Counted from the stretch's first letter, positions 50,640-58,969 are shown. The stretch is 64,000 nt of DNA from Frigoribacterium sp. MEB024 (GCF_000878135.1 NZ_JXQZ01000027.1:37494-101493), one strand, 5' to 3'. Translations and numbers: made by a program. Notes: generated by a model not told the origin, from the letters alone.

Positions 50640-51536
50640 TTGACCGAGCAGGGTGGCGTCCCCGCGGACCGCCCGACGTCGACGGGGCGCCCGACGCCGG
50701 GGCGCCCGACGACGATCATGCGTCCGGGTCAGCCCCTCGGGCTGAGGCTCGACGCCCGGCACGACGAGTTCAGCGACCTGCTGCTCGACTGCTCGCTCGA
50801 GGACGTCGGCGCGACCGGCCGGTCGTGGTTGCGCGACCGGTACGCCGAGATCGTGCCGATCGTGCTCGGTCCGGCCCTCGCCGCGGTCGAGCACGGTCGT
50901 CCGGTGTCGGCCTCGTGCCTCGACGAGCTGCGTGCCGTCGCCCGCCGCAGCGCGGCCTGCCCCGACGTCGACCTGGCCGTCGTCCTGCGGGGCGCCCTGC
51001 CCGCGCTGCGCATCTTCTCGCTCGTCATGCACTCGGCGTCGGGCGGGCAGGCCGGGGCGCTCGTCCTCGCGATGGCGCGCGCCTCGCAGGTCGCCCACGA
51101 ACTCGGCACCTGCTGGGCCGAGGAGTGGGCGCGGCACCGGCCCCGTCTCGTCGCCGCCCCGCCCGGCGCGGGACCAGGAGGCGCGGGCGGCCCCCAGCCA
51201 CCCCCTGCGGCCCCGGGGCCCGACGTCGTGCTCGACCTCGTGGCCGACGCCCCCGACCTCGACGACGTCGAGCGGCAGATGCTCACGCTCACCGCCTACG
51301 GCCTCTCGAACGCCGAGATCGCCCGCGAGACGGCCTACAGCCGCCAGGCCGTGGCCTGGCACCTGGCCCGTCTGATGCGGACGTGGAGTGCCCCGAACCG
51401 GACGGCGCTCGTCTCGGTCGCGTTCGTCAGGGGCGTCATCCGGTCGCGCATCGTGCGGCGGGGGCGCCGTCGGGACGGCCAGGCGGCGGTCGAGGCGCCG
51501 AACCGACCCGCGCCTCCTGCCCTGCCGCCGGCCTGA
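50640..51536 (+). CDS. LuxR-type helix-turn-helix protein
   Basis: A 298-residue protein from TTG 50640 with weak GGGGGTGAGAC upstream. The C-terminal region has LTLTAYGLSNAEIARETAYS and RQAVAWHLARLMRTWSAPNR, a LuxR/GerE-type DNA-binding domain. The N-terminal 150 residues are helical with no recognised sensor motif (LGLRLDARHDEFSDLLLDCS). The linker near 175-200 is Pro/Gly-rich (one oligomer copy at 51177). Targets are unknown; the secreted protein next door on the other strand is a candidate only by position. Confidence 0.75.
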   Translation: MTEQGGVPADRPTSTGRPTPGRPTTIMRPGQPLGLRLDARHDEFSDLLLDCSLEDVGATGRSWLRDRYAEIVPIVLGPALAAVEHGRPVSASCLDELRAVARRSAACPDVDLAVVLRGALPALRIFSLVMHSASGGQAGALVLAMARASQVAHELGTCWAEEWARHRPRLVAAPPGAGPGGAGGPQPPPAAPGPDVVLDLVADAPDLDDVERQMLTLTAYGLSNAEIARETAYSRQAVAWHLARLMRTWSAPNRTALVSVAFVRGVIRSRIVRRGRRRDGQAAVEAPNRPAPPALPPA

Positions 51537-51543
51537 CGGCGCA

Positions 51544-51590
51544 CGCGGAACCGCCCCGGCGTCCGGTGAGGACGTCGGGGCGGTTCCGCG
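51544..51590. terminator. Bidirectional terminator hairpin
   Basis: CGCGGAACCGCCCCGGCGTC (51544-51563) pairs with its complement at 51571-51590 with one mismatch and a 7-nt loop. It lies between the convergent LuxR-type and secreted-protein genes. Confidence 0.85.
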
Positions 51591-51604
51591 GTGCCGCGGC
51601 GGGG

Positions 51605-52108
51605 TCAGCCGCCGTTGATGCTGATGACGTTGTCGGTCTTGACGTTGTTGCCGAGCACGCCCCAGTTCAGGTAGCCGCCGTCACCGTTGTTGGTGACCTT
51701 GCCGGGGCCGTCGAACCAGTAGATGACGTAGCTGCCGCCCTTGATGTCGATCGGCTGGGCGTCGACGATCGAGCCCTCGACGGCGATGTCCTGGTTCTTG
51801 TTCACGACCGCGACCGTGAGCCGGTCGGGGTTGCCGGCGTTGTAGTAGCCGACGTCCAGGGCGGCCAGCACGGCGCCCGACCGGTCGCCCTGGTCGTTGA
51901 CGGCGGCGCTGATCGCGCTGACGATCGCCAGCGGGTCGAGGGTGACGCTGCCCGTGATCGGGCTGCCTGTGCTGGACTCCGGCGAGGCGGGGGCGGTGGT
52001 CGCCGCCTGTGCCGGGGCGGCGGCGAATCCGCTCAGCCCCGTGACGGCGACGCCGCTCACGGCGACGGCGGCGATGATCGTGGCGGTCTTCGACTTCAGC
52101 TTGCTCAT
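51605..52108 (-). CDS. Secreted protein of unknown function
   Basis: A 167-residue protein with a Sec signal peptide (MSKLKSKTATIIAAVAVSGV, cleavage after AAPAQA near residue 35). The mature part is small, Gly/Asn/Asp-rich and beta-like (DIKGGSYVIYWFDGPGKVTN, NNVKTDNVISINGG). No cysteine and no family I recognise. AGAGGACGAACC precedes ATG 52108. It may be an extracellular or envelope-attached structural protein. A strong terminator follows. Confidence 0.8.
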   Translation of the reverse strand: MSKLKSKTATIIAAVAVSGVAVTGLSGFAAAPAQAATTAPASPESSTGSPITGSVTLDPLAIVSAISAAVNDQGDRSGAVLAALDVGYYNAGNPDRLTVAVVNKNQDIAVEGSIVDAQPIDIKGGSYVIYWFDGPGKVTNNGDGGYLNWGVLGNNVKTDNVISINGG

Positions 52109-52387
52109 GGTTCGTCCTCTTTCGTTGTCGTAGGAGTTCGAGTTGCGGTGCTTCGTGTTGTCGAGTGGAACTGCCTTGCGAGAACGATCCTGTGGCCGAC
52201 GGCGGCGCGATGCACGCGTTCGCCGTCGACGTTGGTCGGGTGACCAACGATGGGTCCGGGCGGCGCGTCACCGGTGTACGACGCCGACGACGGCCCAGGT
52301 CACCTGCGCGTCACCTGTCGTCCAGACGTGTGCCACTCCGCTTCCCTACCGTTCGGCGTGGCCCCACCGGGCCGCCGACGCAGGTCG

Positions 52388-53911
52388 GTGCACGCACCCA
52401 CGAGAGGCACGATCATCACGGCCACGACCCCCCGCCGCCCCCGACGCTCGGCCGACCGCCGACCCGTCCGCCGCGCCTCGGTGCTCGCCGCGGGCACGGG
52501 CCTGGGCGTGCTGCTCTCGGGCTTCGGTGCCCTCTCGGCCTCGGCGGCGACCCCCTTCGAGCCCGACCGGCTGAGCTACCCGTACACGTCGAACGCGACC
52601 TACGACTACGTGCCGATCATCGACCAGTTCACGACGCTGCGGGCCGAGCGCCCCGACATCATCGCGCTGAACGACGAGAAGACCGTCGCGATCAACCAGG
52701 GCGCCACCCCTGCCCGGGTCGACCGGGCGATCGTCGACCAGTACGCCGACATGTCCGTCTCGATGTCGGACGGCCTCGGCACCCGACTCGGCGAGATCTA
52801 CCGCACCGCCCGCGCCGCCGGCGAACTGCCGAAGACCTCCGCACTGCTCGCGAAGGACGGCGGGCTGGTCGGCTACTACTCGTCGTCGAACCCCGCCAAG
52901 GAGCACTTCGACTACGACCGCCCGTACATCCGGCTCCCCGAGCGACTCACCTACCGCGACAAGCCGGGTGGCGACGCCTGGGCCTCGACCTCGGGCGCGT
53001 ACCCGAGCGGCCACACCTCGCAGGCCTATTGGCAGGGCACCTCGCTCGCCACGATGCTGCCCGAGCTCGCCCCGCAGATCCTGGCCCGGACCTCCGAGGC
53101 CGGCGACAACCGCGTCGTCATGGCCGCGCACTATCCGCTCGACGTCATGAGTGGTCGCATGATGGGCCAGGAGATCGTCGAGCGCCGCTGGGCCGACCCC
53201 GAGTTCCGCGTGCTGTTCGAGGAGGCGGGCGCCGAGCTGCGCGACGTCCTCGAGACCGGATGCGGCGCCTCCCTGGACGTCTGCATCGCCGCCGACACCC
53301 CCTACCTCTCGGACCAGGAGGCGCTGGCCGTCTACCAGGACCGCATGAGTTACGACTTCCCCCTCGTCGGCACGGCCGGGCAGGCCATGACCGTCCCCGT
53401 CGGCGCCGAGTCGTTGCTGATCTCGAGCCGCCCGACCCTGACCGACGACCAGCGTCGCCAGGTCCTCGCCCTCACCGCCATCGACTCGGGCCGTCCGCTC
53501 GACGAGGGCACCGCCGGCAGCTGGCAGCGCCTCGACCTCGCGGCCGCCATGTCGGTGCCGATCACCGTCGCGGCGGACGGCACGGTGTCGCTCGCCGCCG
53601 CACCGGTCGACCCCGCACCGGTCGACCCCGCACCCGTCGACCCGGCACCCGCCGGCCCGGGCGCGACGGTGCCCGTCGTGCCGGCACAGCCCGTCGCCGG
53701 AGGCGCGGTGCAGCAGCACGCGCCCGGCACGATCACCGCGGCCGACGCGGCGACCCGTGACGCCGCCGCCCGTGACGCGGCTGCTCGCGCCGACCTGGCC
53801 TACACCGGCTCCGACCACGTGGTCGGCATCGTCGCCGCGGCACTGGGGTTGCTCGCCGCGGGCGTCGGCCTGGTCGTCCTCCGTCGACGTCGGGCCGCGC
53901 GCCGACCGTAG
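52388..53911 (+). CDS. PAP2-type acid phosphatase with cell-wall sorting tail
   Basis: About 507 residues from GTG 52388 (start uncertain; the region from RRASVLAAGTGLGVLLSG is a Tat/Sec-like signal). The PAP2/class A acid-phosphatase signature is split: SGAYPSGHTSQAYW with His nucleophile partner, and AAHYPLDVMSGRMMG with the second His. An Ala/Pro-rich repeat region follows (VDPAPVDPAPVDPAP, encoded by near-identical 15-bp units at about 53600-53645). The end reads LAYTGSD, a hydrophobic helix and RRRRAARRP: a sortase sorting signal. It is thus predicted to be covalently attached to the wall and release phosphate outside. Confidence 0.85.
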   Translation: MHAPTRGTIITATTPRRPRRSADRRPVRRASVLAAGTGLGVLLSGFGALSASAATPFEPDRLSYPYTSNATYDYVPIIDQFTTLRAERPDIIALNDEKTVAINQGATPARVDRAIVDQYADMSVSMSDGLGTRLGEIYRTARAAGELPKTSALLAKDGGLVGYYSSSNPAKEHFDYDRPYIRLPERLTYRDKPGGDAWASTSGAYPSGHTSQAYWQGTSLATMLPELAPQILARTSEAGDNRVVMAAHYPLDVMSGRMMGQEIVERRWADPEFRVLFEEAGAELRDVLETGCGASLDVCIAADTPYLSDQEALAVYQDRMSYDFPLVGTAGQAMTVPVGAESLLISSRPTLTDDQRRQVLALTAIDSGRPLDEGTAGSWQRLDLAAAMSVPITVAADGTVSLAAAPVDPAPVDPAPVDPAPAGPGATVPVVPAQPVAGGAVQQHAPGTITAADAATRDAAARDAAARADLAYTGSDHVVGIVAAALGLLAAGVGLVVLRRRRAARRP

Positions 53912-53923
53912 GCCTCGACGACA

Positions 53924-53960
53924 GGTCAGCATGCGCTGTACAGTTCAGCGCATGCTGACC
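53924..53960. promoter_or_regulatory. Perfect CmtR-type operator overlapping the start codon
   Basis: GGTCAGCATGCGCTG (53924-53938) and its exact complement (53946-53960) flank TACAGTT, a possible -10 (TACAGT 53939-53944). The ATG of the regulator (53952) lies within the right arm. The repressor bound here would block its own promoter and start codon together. A transcript from that -10 would be nearly leaderless. Confidence 0.8.
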
Positions 53961-54305
53961 ATCGCCCCGCGCCTCGACGCGATGAGCCGGCTGGGGCGCG
54001 CGTTGAGCGACCCGACCCGCTCGCGCCTCCTGCTCGAACTGCTCGACGCGCCGGGGTACCCGGCCCGGTTGGCCGAGACGCTCGACCTGACCCGGTCGAA
54101 CGTGTCGAACCACCTCGCCTGCCTGCGCGGCTGCGGCATCGTCGTCGCCACCTCCGAGGGTCGTCGCACGCGGTACGAGATCGCCGACCCGCACCTGACG
54201 GCGGCCCTGCGCGCCCTGGTCGACGTCGTGCTCGCCGTCGACGACGGGGTCGGCTGCACCGACGAGGCCTGCGACGTGCCGCTCTGCTGCGGGCCCGGCG
54301 CATGA
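53952..54305 (+). CDS. CmtR-like ArsR-family cadmium/lead sensor
   Basis: A 117-residue ArsR/SmtB repressor from ATG 53952; ATG 53931 in frame would include the operator half-site. The helix-turn-helix is LAETLDLTRSNVSNHLACLR, then GCG: the ACLRGC pair corresponds to the Cys57/Cys61 metal ligands of mycobacterial CmtR. The C-terminal CTDEACDVPLCCGPG supplies the third Cys. It should release DNA on binding Cd(II) or Pb(II). The cation transporter gene overlaps its stop (ATGA), so both form one metal-resistance operon with the operator upstream. Confidence 0.9.
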   Translation: MLTIAPRLDAMSRLGRALSDPTRSRLLLELLDAPGYPARLAETLDLTRSNVSNHLACLRGCGIVVATSEGRRTRYEIADPHLTAALRALVDVVLAVDDGVGCTDEACDVPLCCGPGA

Positions 54306-55012
54306 GCCTGCCGATCGGGCCCGGCGTCGTCGCGGGGCGCGTCCCCGGGGCCTCCGCCCTCACCGCCGCCCGCCGCCTCGTCCTGCAACGACGCATCCGC
54401 TGGATCGTCGCCGCCACCATCGCCTACAACGTCGTCGAGGCGGTCGTCGCGCTCGCCGCGGGCACCGTCGCGTCGTCGACGGCCCTGATCGGGTTCGGCC
54501 TCGACTCGATCGTCGAGGTGCTCTCGGCCGTCGCGGTCGCCTGGCAGTTCTCGGCCCCCGACCCCGAGAAGCGGGAGCGCACGGCCCTGCGCGTCATCGC
54601 CGTCGCCTTCTTCGCGCTCGCCGCCTACGTCGGGGTCGACGCCGTGCTCGCCCTGACCGGCCTGCGCGAGCCCGAGCACAGCGGCGTCGGCATCGTGATG
54701 GCCGCCGTGAGCCTCGCGATCATGCCGCTCCTCAGCCTGCTCGAACGCCGCACGGGCCGAGAACTCGGTTCGGCCTCGGCCGTCGCCGACTCGAAGCAGA
54801 CGTTGATTTGCAGCTACCTGTCGGCCGCCGTGCTGCTCGGTCTCGTCCTCAACCTCGCCTTCGGCTGGGCCTGGGCCGACCCGGTCGCCGGGCTCGTGAT
54901 CGTCGTGTTCGCCGTGCGCGAGGGACTCGAGGCCTGGCGCGGCGACGCCTGCGCCGTGCCCGTCTCGGCGCTCACGGGCGAGCGCGACGTCGAGGCCTGC
55001 GACTGCTGCTGA
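54302..55012 (+). CDS. Cation-diffusion-facilitator-type transporter
   Basis: A 236-residue six-helix membrane protein of the CDF family without the usual C-terminal cytosolic domain. GFGLDSIVEVLSAVAVAWQF (helix 2) and ADSKQTLICSYLSAAVLLGL (helix 5) carry the Asp-rich metal path. The tail ends ACDCC. CDF proteins export Zn, Cd, Co or Fe. With the CmtR-like sensor directly coupled upstream, cadmium or lead efflux is likely. Its ATG overlaps the sensor stop by 4 bp. Confidence 0.9.
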   Translation: MSLPIGPGVVAGRVPGASALTAARRLVLQRRIRWIVAATIAYNVVEAVVALAAGTVASSTALIGFGLDSIVEVLSAVAVAWQFSAPDPEKRERTALRVIAVAFFALAAYVGVDAVLALTGLREPEHSGVGIVMAAVSLAIMPLLSLLERRTGRELGSASAVADSKQTLICSYLSAAVLLGLVLNLAFGWAWADPVAGLVIVVFAVREGLEAWRGDACAVPVSALTGERDVEACDCC

Positions 55013-55136
55013 CGCCCGACCGCTCCCGACGCTGGGCCACCGGCCCATCACGACGGGGCCGTTTCTCCACAGGCCGCCGCTCCGCGGCCCGCTCGGTGCG
55101 TGTCCGTGGAGGAGGCGACGGGCGGTCGGCGACGTG

Positions 55137-55736
55137 TCAGGCCGGGCGCACCGCGACGCCGTCGAACAGCAGCTCGACGGTGGCCTCGAGCGCGGCCGGC
55201 CCGGGGTCGCGGCGCGTCACGACGTGCAGCAGCACGGTGCCGATCAGCGACTCGACGAGGGCCTCGAGAGGGGCGCCGTCCCGGATCTGCCGCGCGCGCC
55301 TCCCGGACTCGAGGCGGGCGAGCAGCGCCGCCCGCGTGACCGAGGTGACGCGCTCCTCGTAGTGCTCGGCGACGGCGGCGTCCTCGGCCGTCGCCGCGAT
55401 CGACGCGCGGATCAGCCCGCCCGCCGCGGGCGAGGCGAAGGTCGAGAAGGAGGCGCGGAGCCAGTCGAGCACGTCCCGACGCACGTCGCCCGTGTCGGCC
55501 ACCTCGAGGTGGGGCAGCAGATGTCCCGTGAGCATGCCCTCGGCCACCAGCGCCGCCTTCGCCGGGTACCAGCGGTAGATCGTCGCCTTGCCGACCCCCG
55601 CCGCCGCCGCGATGCGGTCGAGCGAGAGCTTGTCGTAGCCGCGCTCGGCCAGCTCGTCGCGGGTCGCGTCGAGGATCGCCAGGCGGGCCGCCTCGCTGCG
55701 GGCGCGGCCGGGGCGGGCGGTGCGTGCGGTGGTCAC
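55137..55736 (-). CDS. TetR/AcrR-family regulator
   Basis: A 199-residue repressor from GTG 55736. The helix-turn-helix is ILDATRDELAERGYDKLSLD, then RIAAAAGVGKATIYRWYPAK. The C-terminal domain is of the TetR_C_16-like type (LIRASIAATAEDAAVAEHYE). It is 66 bp downstream of the SDR gene on the same strand and probably co-transcribed, repressing its own operon. The frame is open far upstream on this strand, but that part is antisense to other genes and not coding. Confidence 0.9.
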   Translation of the reverse strand: MTTARTARPGRARSEAARLAILDATRDELAERGYDKLSLDRIAAAAGVGKATIYRWYPAKAALVAEGMLTGHLLPHLEVADTGDVRRDVLDWLRASFSTFASPAAGGLIRASIAATAEDAAVAEHYEERVTSVTRAALLARLESGRRARQIRDGAPLEALVESLIGTVLLHVVTRRDPGPAALEATVELLFDGVAVRPA

Positions 55737-55801
55737 CGGTCCATCCTCGTGCACGTCCCGCCCTCCCTCGCCCGTCTCGCCGGGCGCTCGTGGCTCCGGC
55801 C

Positions 55802-56827
55802 CTACTGGACCGACCAGCCGCCGTCGCTCGCCAGGATCGCGCCGTTCACGTTCACCGCGTCGTCGCTCAGCAGGAAGGTGATCGACGCCGCGAGCTCCTC
55901 GGCCGTCGCGATCGTCGGGATCGCCGCCTGGAACGGACGCAGCCGCGCCGATCCCGCCTCGGACACGTTCGCGGGGAAGGGGATGCCCGTCGCGACGCCG
56001 CCCGGCGCCACCGCGTTCACCCGGATGCCCTGCTTCGCGTACATGAAGGCGGCCGACTTGGTGAGGCCGACGACGCCGTGCTTCGACACCGTGTAGGCGT
56101 TGCCCGACGCGTTGCCGCGCAGGCCCGCCTCGGAGGCCACGTTGACGACCGAGCCGCGCCCGGCCCCGAGCATCACGGGGATCACGGCGCGCGACAGCTT
56201 GAACCCGCCGGTCAGGTTGATGCCGATGACCCGGTCCCACATCGCGTCGCTCGTCTCGTGGAGGGGCGAGAAGTCGTCGTTGATGCCCGCGATGTTCGCC
56301 AGGGCGTCGATGCGGTCGCCGGCGGCCGCGACGATCGCATCGATGTCGTCCTGCTTCGTGATGTCGCCGGCCACGGTGACCACGTCGGCGTCGGGCAGCG
56401 AGGCGACCAGTGCCTCCAGCTTGTCGGCGAAGAGGTCGACGGCGACGACGCGGCCGCCCTCGCGGGCCACGCGGGACGCGGTCGCGCGGCCGATGCCGGA
56501 CGCCGCACCCGTGACGATCACCGTCTTGCCGGCGAAGCGGCCGGGGGTCACCGTCTCGCGCCACGGGCCGTCGGCGTCGGCCGTCTCGTCGGGCACGACG
56601 CCGTCGTTCACCTGCAGCACGAGAGCGTCGACCAGCTCCTGTGGCACCTGTCCCTGGCTCATCGCGACCAGCTGCTGCAGCGGCAGACCGCGGACCGGGG
56701 CGAGCGCGCTCTCGTCGAACGCGCCTCCCTGCCCGAGAGCGGCACGGATCGCGGGCCCGCCCTCGGGGTGGTCGAGCCAGGTGCCGATGGTGCTGGAGCC
56801 GGTCAGGGGAACGGTGGCGTCGGACAT
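55802..56827 (-). CDS. SDR oxidoreductase with an N-terminal helical extension
   Basis: A 341-residue protein from ATG 56827. Residues about 100-341 are a classical SDR: VTGAASGIGRATASRVAREG, NIAGINDDFSPLH and YTVSKHG active site. The first 90 residues are an extra module, GSSTIGTWLDHPEGGPAIRA ... GLPLQQLVAMSQGQVPQEL, recalling the small helical region found in some glycoside hydrolases and SDRs of Actinobacteria. Function of that module is unknown; it may aid dimer or substrate recognition. The gene shares a strand with the downstream TetR gene and is divergent from the SDR at 57006. Confidence 0.88.
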   Translation of the reverse strand: MSDATVPLTGSSTIGTWLDHPEGGPAIRAALGQGGAFDESALAPVRGLPLQQLVAMSQGQVPQELVDALVLQVNDGVVPDETADADGPWRETVTPGRFAGKTVIVTGAASGIGRATASRVAREGGRVVAVDLFADKLEALVASLPDADVVTVAGDITKQDDIDAIVAAAGDRIDALANIAGINDDFSPLHETSDAMWDRVIGINLTGGFKLSRAVIPVMLGAGRGSVVNVASEAGLRGNASGNAYTVSKHGVVGLTKSAAFMYAKQGIRVNAVAPGGVATGIPFPANVSEAGSARLRPFQAAIPTIATAEELAASITFLLSDDAVNVNGAILASDGGWSVQ

Positions 56828-57005
56828 GTCGTCTCTTCTCTGAGGAGGGGCGGGTCGGGTCGGGCGCGGGAGCGGCACCCTGATTCGAAACAGATTGTCT
56901 CGCATTGCGACGGTACCGCGGGCGGAGGCCCGCGTGGCTGAGCGCCTGCCGAGAGAACGCCGACCGCCGACCCACCCCCGCCGCATCCCGCCTAGCGTCC
57001 GATGC

Positions 57006-57881
57006 ATGACCGTCACCCTGCCTCCCGCCGCCCGCCTCGACGACCGGACCGTGGTCGTCACCGGAGCCAGCTCGGGCATCGGCCGCGCCGCCGCCCGCGA
57101 GCTCGCCCGCCGTGGTGCCACCGTCGCCGTGGTCGGTCGCAACCCCGACCGCACCCGCACGGTCGCCCACGAGATCGGCGGCACCGCCTACCTCGCCGAC
57201 TTCTCCGACCTGTCGACCGTCCGCGAGCTGGCCGACCAGCTGCTCGCCGAGAACCCCCGCATCCACGTGCTCGCCAACAACGCCGGCGCCACGATCCCCG
57301 AGCGCGCGCTCACGGTCGACGGACACGAGACCACGTTCCAGGGCAACCACCTCGCCCCCTTCCTGCTGACCGCGTTGCTGACGCCGCGCCTCCTCGAGAC
57401 GGCGAAGGAGGCGCCGGCCGGGTCGGTCCGCATCGTCCAGACCTCGAGCGCCGGCAACCTCTTCGGCAAGGTCGACCTGGACGACCTCGACAACGCACGG
57501 GGTGCGTGGGCCGGCGGCTTCCGCGCCTACGGCACCTCGAAGCTGCTCAACGTGCTGTTCACCCGTGAGCTCGCCCGCCGCCTGCCCCGCGCCGGCGGCG
57601 GGGTCGACGCGTTCGCGTTCCACCCCGGGTTCGTCGCCTCGGGCTTCGGTGGCGACGGCGCCTTCATGACCGCGGCCAAGCGCCTCGCGGTCTCGACCGA
57701 GGACGGCGCCGAGCCGCTGATCCGCCTCGCGGGTGCCACGACCGTGCCGGCACCGAGCGGCAACTACTTCGACCGCCTCAAGGCACCCGGCCGCGTGGCC
57801 CGTCAGGCGGCCGACGCCGACCTCGCCCGCCGCCTCTGGGAGGAGAGCGCCCGCCTGCTCGACCTCGACGAGACGATCTGA
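57006..57881 (+). CDS. SDR-family oxidoreductase (retinol-dehydrogenase-like)
   Basis: A 291-residue SDR from ATG 57006 (an ATG at 57002 is in another frame). VTGASSGIGRAAARELARRG binds NADP, and HVLANNAGATIPERALTVDG is the second motif. The active site has SSAGNLFGK and YGTSKLLNVLF. The extended C-terminus (NYFDRLKAPGRVARQAADAD) fits the SDR subgroup resembling retinol/WW-domain oxidoreductases. It is divergent from the SDR/TetR operon at 56827 and probably under the same TetR. Confidence 0.9.
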   Translation: MTVTLPPAARLDDRTVVVTGASSGIGRAAARELARRGATVAVVGRNPDRTRTVAHEIGGTAYLADFSDLSTVRELADQLLAENPRIHVLANNAGATIPERALTVDGHETTFQGNHLAPFLLTALLTPRLLETAKEAPAGSVRIVQTSSAGNLFGKVDLDDLDNARGAWAGGFRAYGTSKLLNVLFTRELARRLPRAGGGVDAFAFHPGFVASGFGGDGAFMTAAKRLAVSTEDGAEPLIRLAGATTVPAPSGNYFDRLKAPGRVARQAADADLARRLWEESARLLDLDETI

Positions 57882-57943
57882 CCCGGCCCGGTCCCTGGGC
57901 CCGGCCCGGCCCGCCCCGCCGGGGCGCCCGGCCTCGGCGGACC

Positions 57944-58003
57944 GTCGAGTGGGCAGAAGACGTCCTTCCGCCACGTGGGACGGGCACCTTCTGCCCGCTC
58001 GAC
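57944..58003. repeat. Long palindrome, family E
   Basis: GTCGAGTGGGCAGAAG (57944-57959) pairs with CTTCTGCCCGCTCGAC (57988-58003) with one mismatch over a 28-nt loop that contains GGGACG/CGTCC pairing. It follows the SDR stop by 63 bp. No second copy in the window. Confidence 0.75.
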
Positions 58004-58014
58004 CCAGTTCATCG

Positions 58015-58047
58015 AGAAAGTACTTGCTTGACGAGAAAGTACTTTCT
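58015..58047 (+). promoter_or_regulatory. Tandem AGAAAGTACTTTCT operator in a promoter
   Basis: AGAAAGTACTTTCT (58034-58047) is a perfect 14-bp palindrome. AGAAAGTACTTGCT (58015-58028) is a near copy 19 bp upstream. They overlap a possible promoter TTGCTT (58024-58029)-N17-TAGAGT (58047-58052). The next genes encode a membrane protein and a winged-helix regulator, the probable binder. Confidence 0.75.
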
Positions 58048-58078
58048 AGAGTGGGAGTCCTACGAGAGGACGACCACC

Positions 58079-58525
58079 ATGACCACTGACATCACCGGCA
58101 CCCCGGACTCCGCCGAGGCCCGGCGCCTGCTCGACCGGGCGGACGCCGTGGGGCGCAGTGTGACGTCGGCGGCGAGCTGGCCCGCCGTCGCCTTCCTGCT
58201 CGGCCTCGGTGCCGCCGCGTCGATGGGCACCCTCGCCATGGGGCTCACGACGGGCACCGCCTACTTCGTCGCGATGGGCGGCCTGCTCGTCTGGATCGCC
58301 GTCCTGGTCGTGGCGTTCGTCCTGCTGAGGAGGTCGGCCCGCGTCGGCTTCGGCCGGCGCTGGATGGCCTACCTCGCCGCGTTCTTCGCCTGCTACGTCG
58401 GAGCCATGCTCGTCGTCGGCTTCTCCCAGGGCCAGGACGTCGTCGGCAGTGCCGTCATGGCGGCGGTCCTCCTCGCGGTGTCGGTCGCCTGCGCGGCCGT
58501 CGAGGTGCGCGAGGCGCGACGATGA
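58079..58525 (+). CDS. Four-helix membrane protein of unknown function
   Basis: A 148-residue protein with four hydrophobic helices (about 34-56, 61-82, 96-117 and 123-141) and an N-terminal cytosolic segment with EARRLLDRADAVGRSVTSAA. I do not recognise a characterised family. It is coupled by ATGA overlap to the winged-helix regulator downstream, and the tandem palindrome operator lies 32-64 bp upstream. Membrane protein plus small regulator pairs of this type often respond to membrane or drug stress. Confidence 0.8.
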   Translation: MTTDITGTPDSAEARRLLDRADAVGRSVTSAASWPAVAFLLGLGAAASMGTLAMGLTTGTAYFVAMGGLLVWIAVLVVAFVLLRRSARVGFGRRWMAYLAAFFACYVGAMLVVGFSQGQDVVGSAVMAAVLLAVSVACAAVEVREARR

Positions 58526-58824
58526 CCGCGCGACCGCACCCGCGCCTCCGGCTGTCCGAGTTGCTGCACCAGCCCGTCCGCTTCTCGATGACGGCGGCGC
58601 TCGCCGCGGCCGAGGGGCTCGACTTCCGCGACCTGCGCGATGCCGTGCAGGTGACCGACTCGACGTTGAGCAAGCAGGTCAGCGCCCTCGAGGCCGCGGG
58701 CTACGTCGCCGTGACGAAGGGGTTCGTCGGCAAGCGCCCCCGGACGAGCCTGAAGCTGACCCCGGCCGGGCGCGAGGCCTGGGCCGAGCACCTCGCCACC
58801 CTCCGCGAGATCGCCGCGGGCTAG
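58522..58824 (+). CDS. Winged-helix transcription regulator (PF13601-like)
   Basis: A 100-residue regulator. The fold is a single winged helix: HPRLRLSELLHQPVRFSMTA, DSTLSKQVSALEAAGYVAVT, and wing KGFVGKRPRTSLKLTPAGRE. It matches the HTH_34-type small regulators usually encoded with a membrane protein. Its start overlaps the stop of the membrane gene by 4 bp. Autoregulation through the AGAAAGTACTTTCT sites is the simplest model. Confidence 0.88.
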   Translation: MTARPHPRLRLSELLHQPVRFSMTAALAAAEGLDFRDLRDAVQVTDSTLSKQVSALEAAGYVAVTKGFVGKRPRTSLKLTPAGREAWAEHLATLREIAAG

Positions 58825-58969
58825 ACGTCCGGGTTCGGGGGCGTCCCACGGCTGCGCGCCGGGGCGCCCCCTCCGCGTTCGGCCGGCAGGACGAGGAGGC
58901 GCGGCGCCGTGGGGTACGGAGGCCGCGTCCCGGCCGCGCAAGTCCCAGCGACTCCCCAGGCGCTCAGGG

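Noticed and set aside
54022..54030. GCGCCTCCT in the CmtR-like gene counted as a dispersed element
   Set aside because: It encodes Ser-Arg-Leu-Leu in the conserved ArsR helix; protein constraint explains it.
55137..57974. Reading the TetR gene as a 945-residue protein
   Set aside because: Only the last 199 residues are TetR-like; the rest is antisense or out of frame to two SDR genes. The GTG at 55736 is the sensible start.
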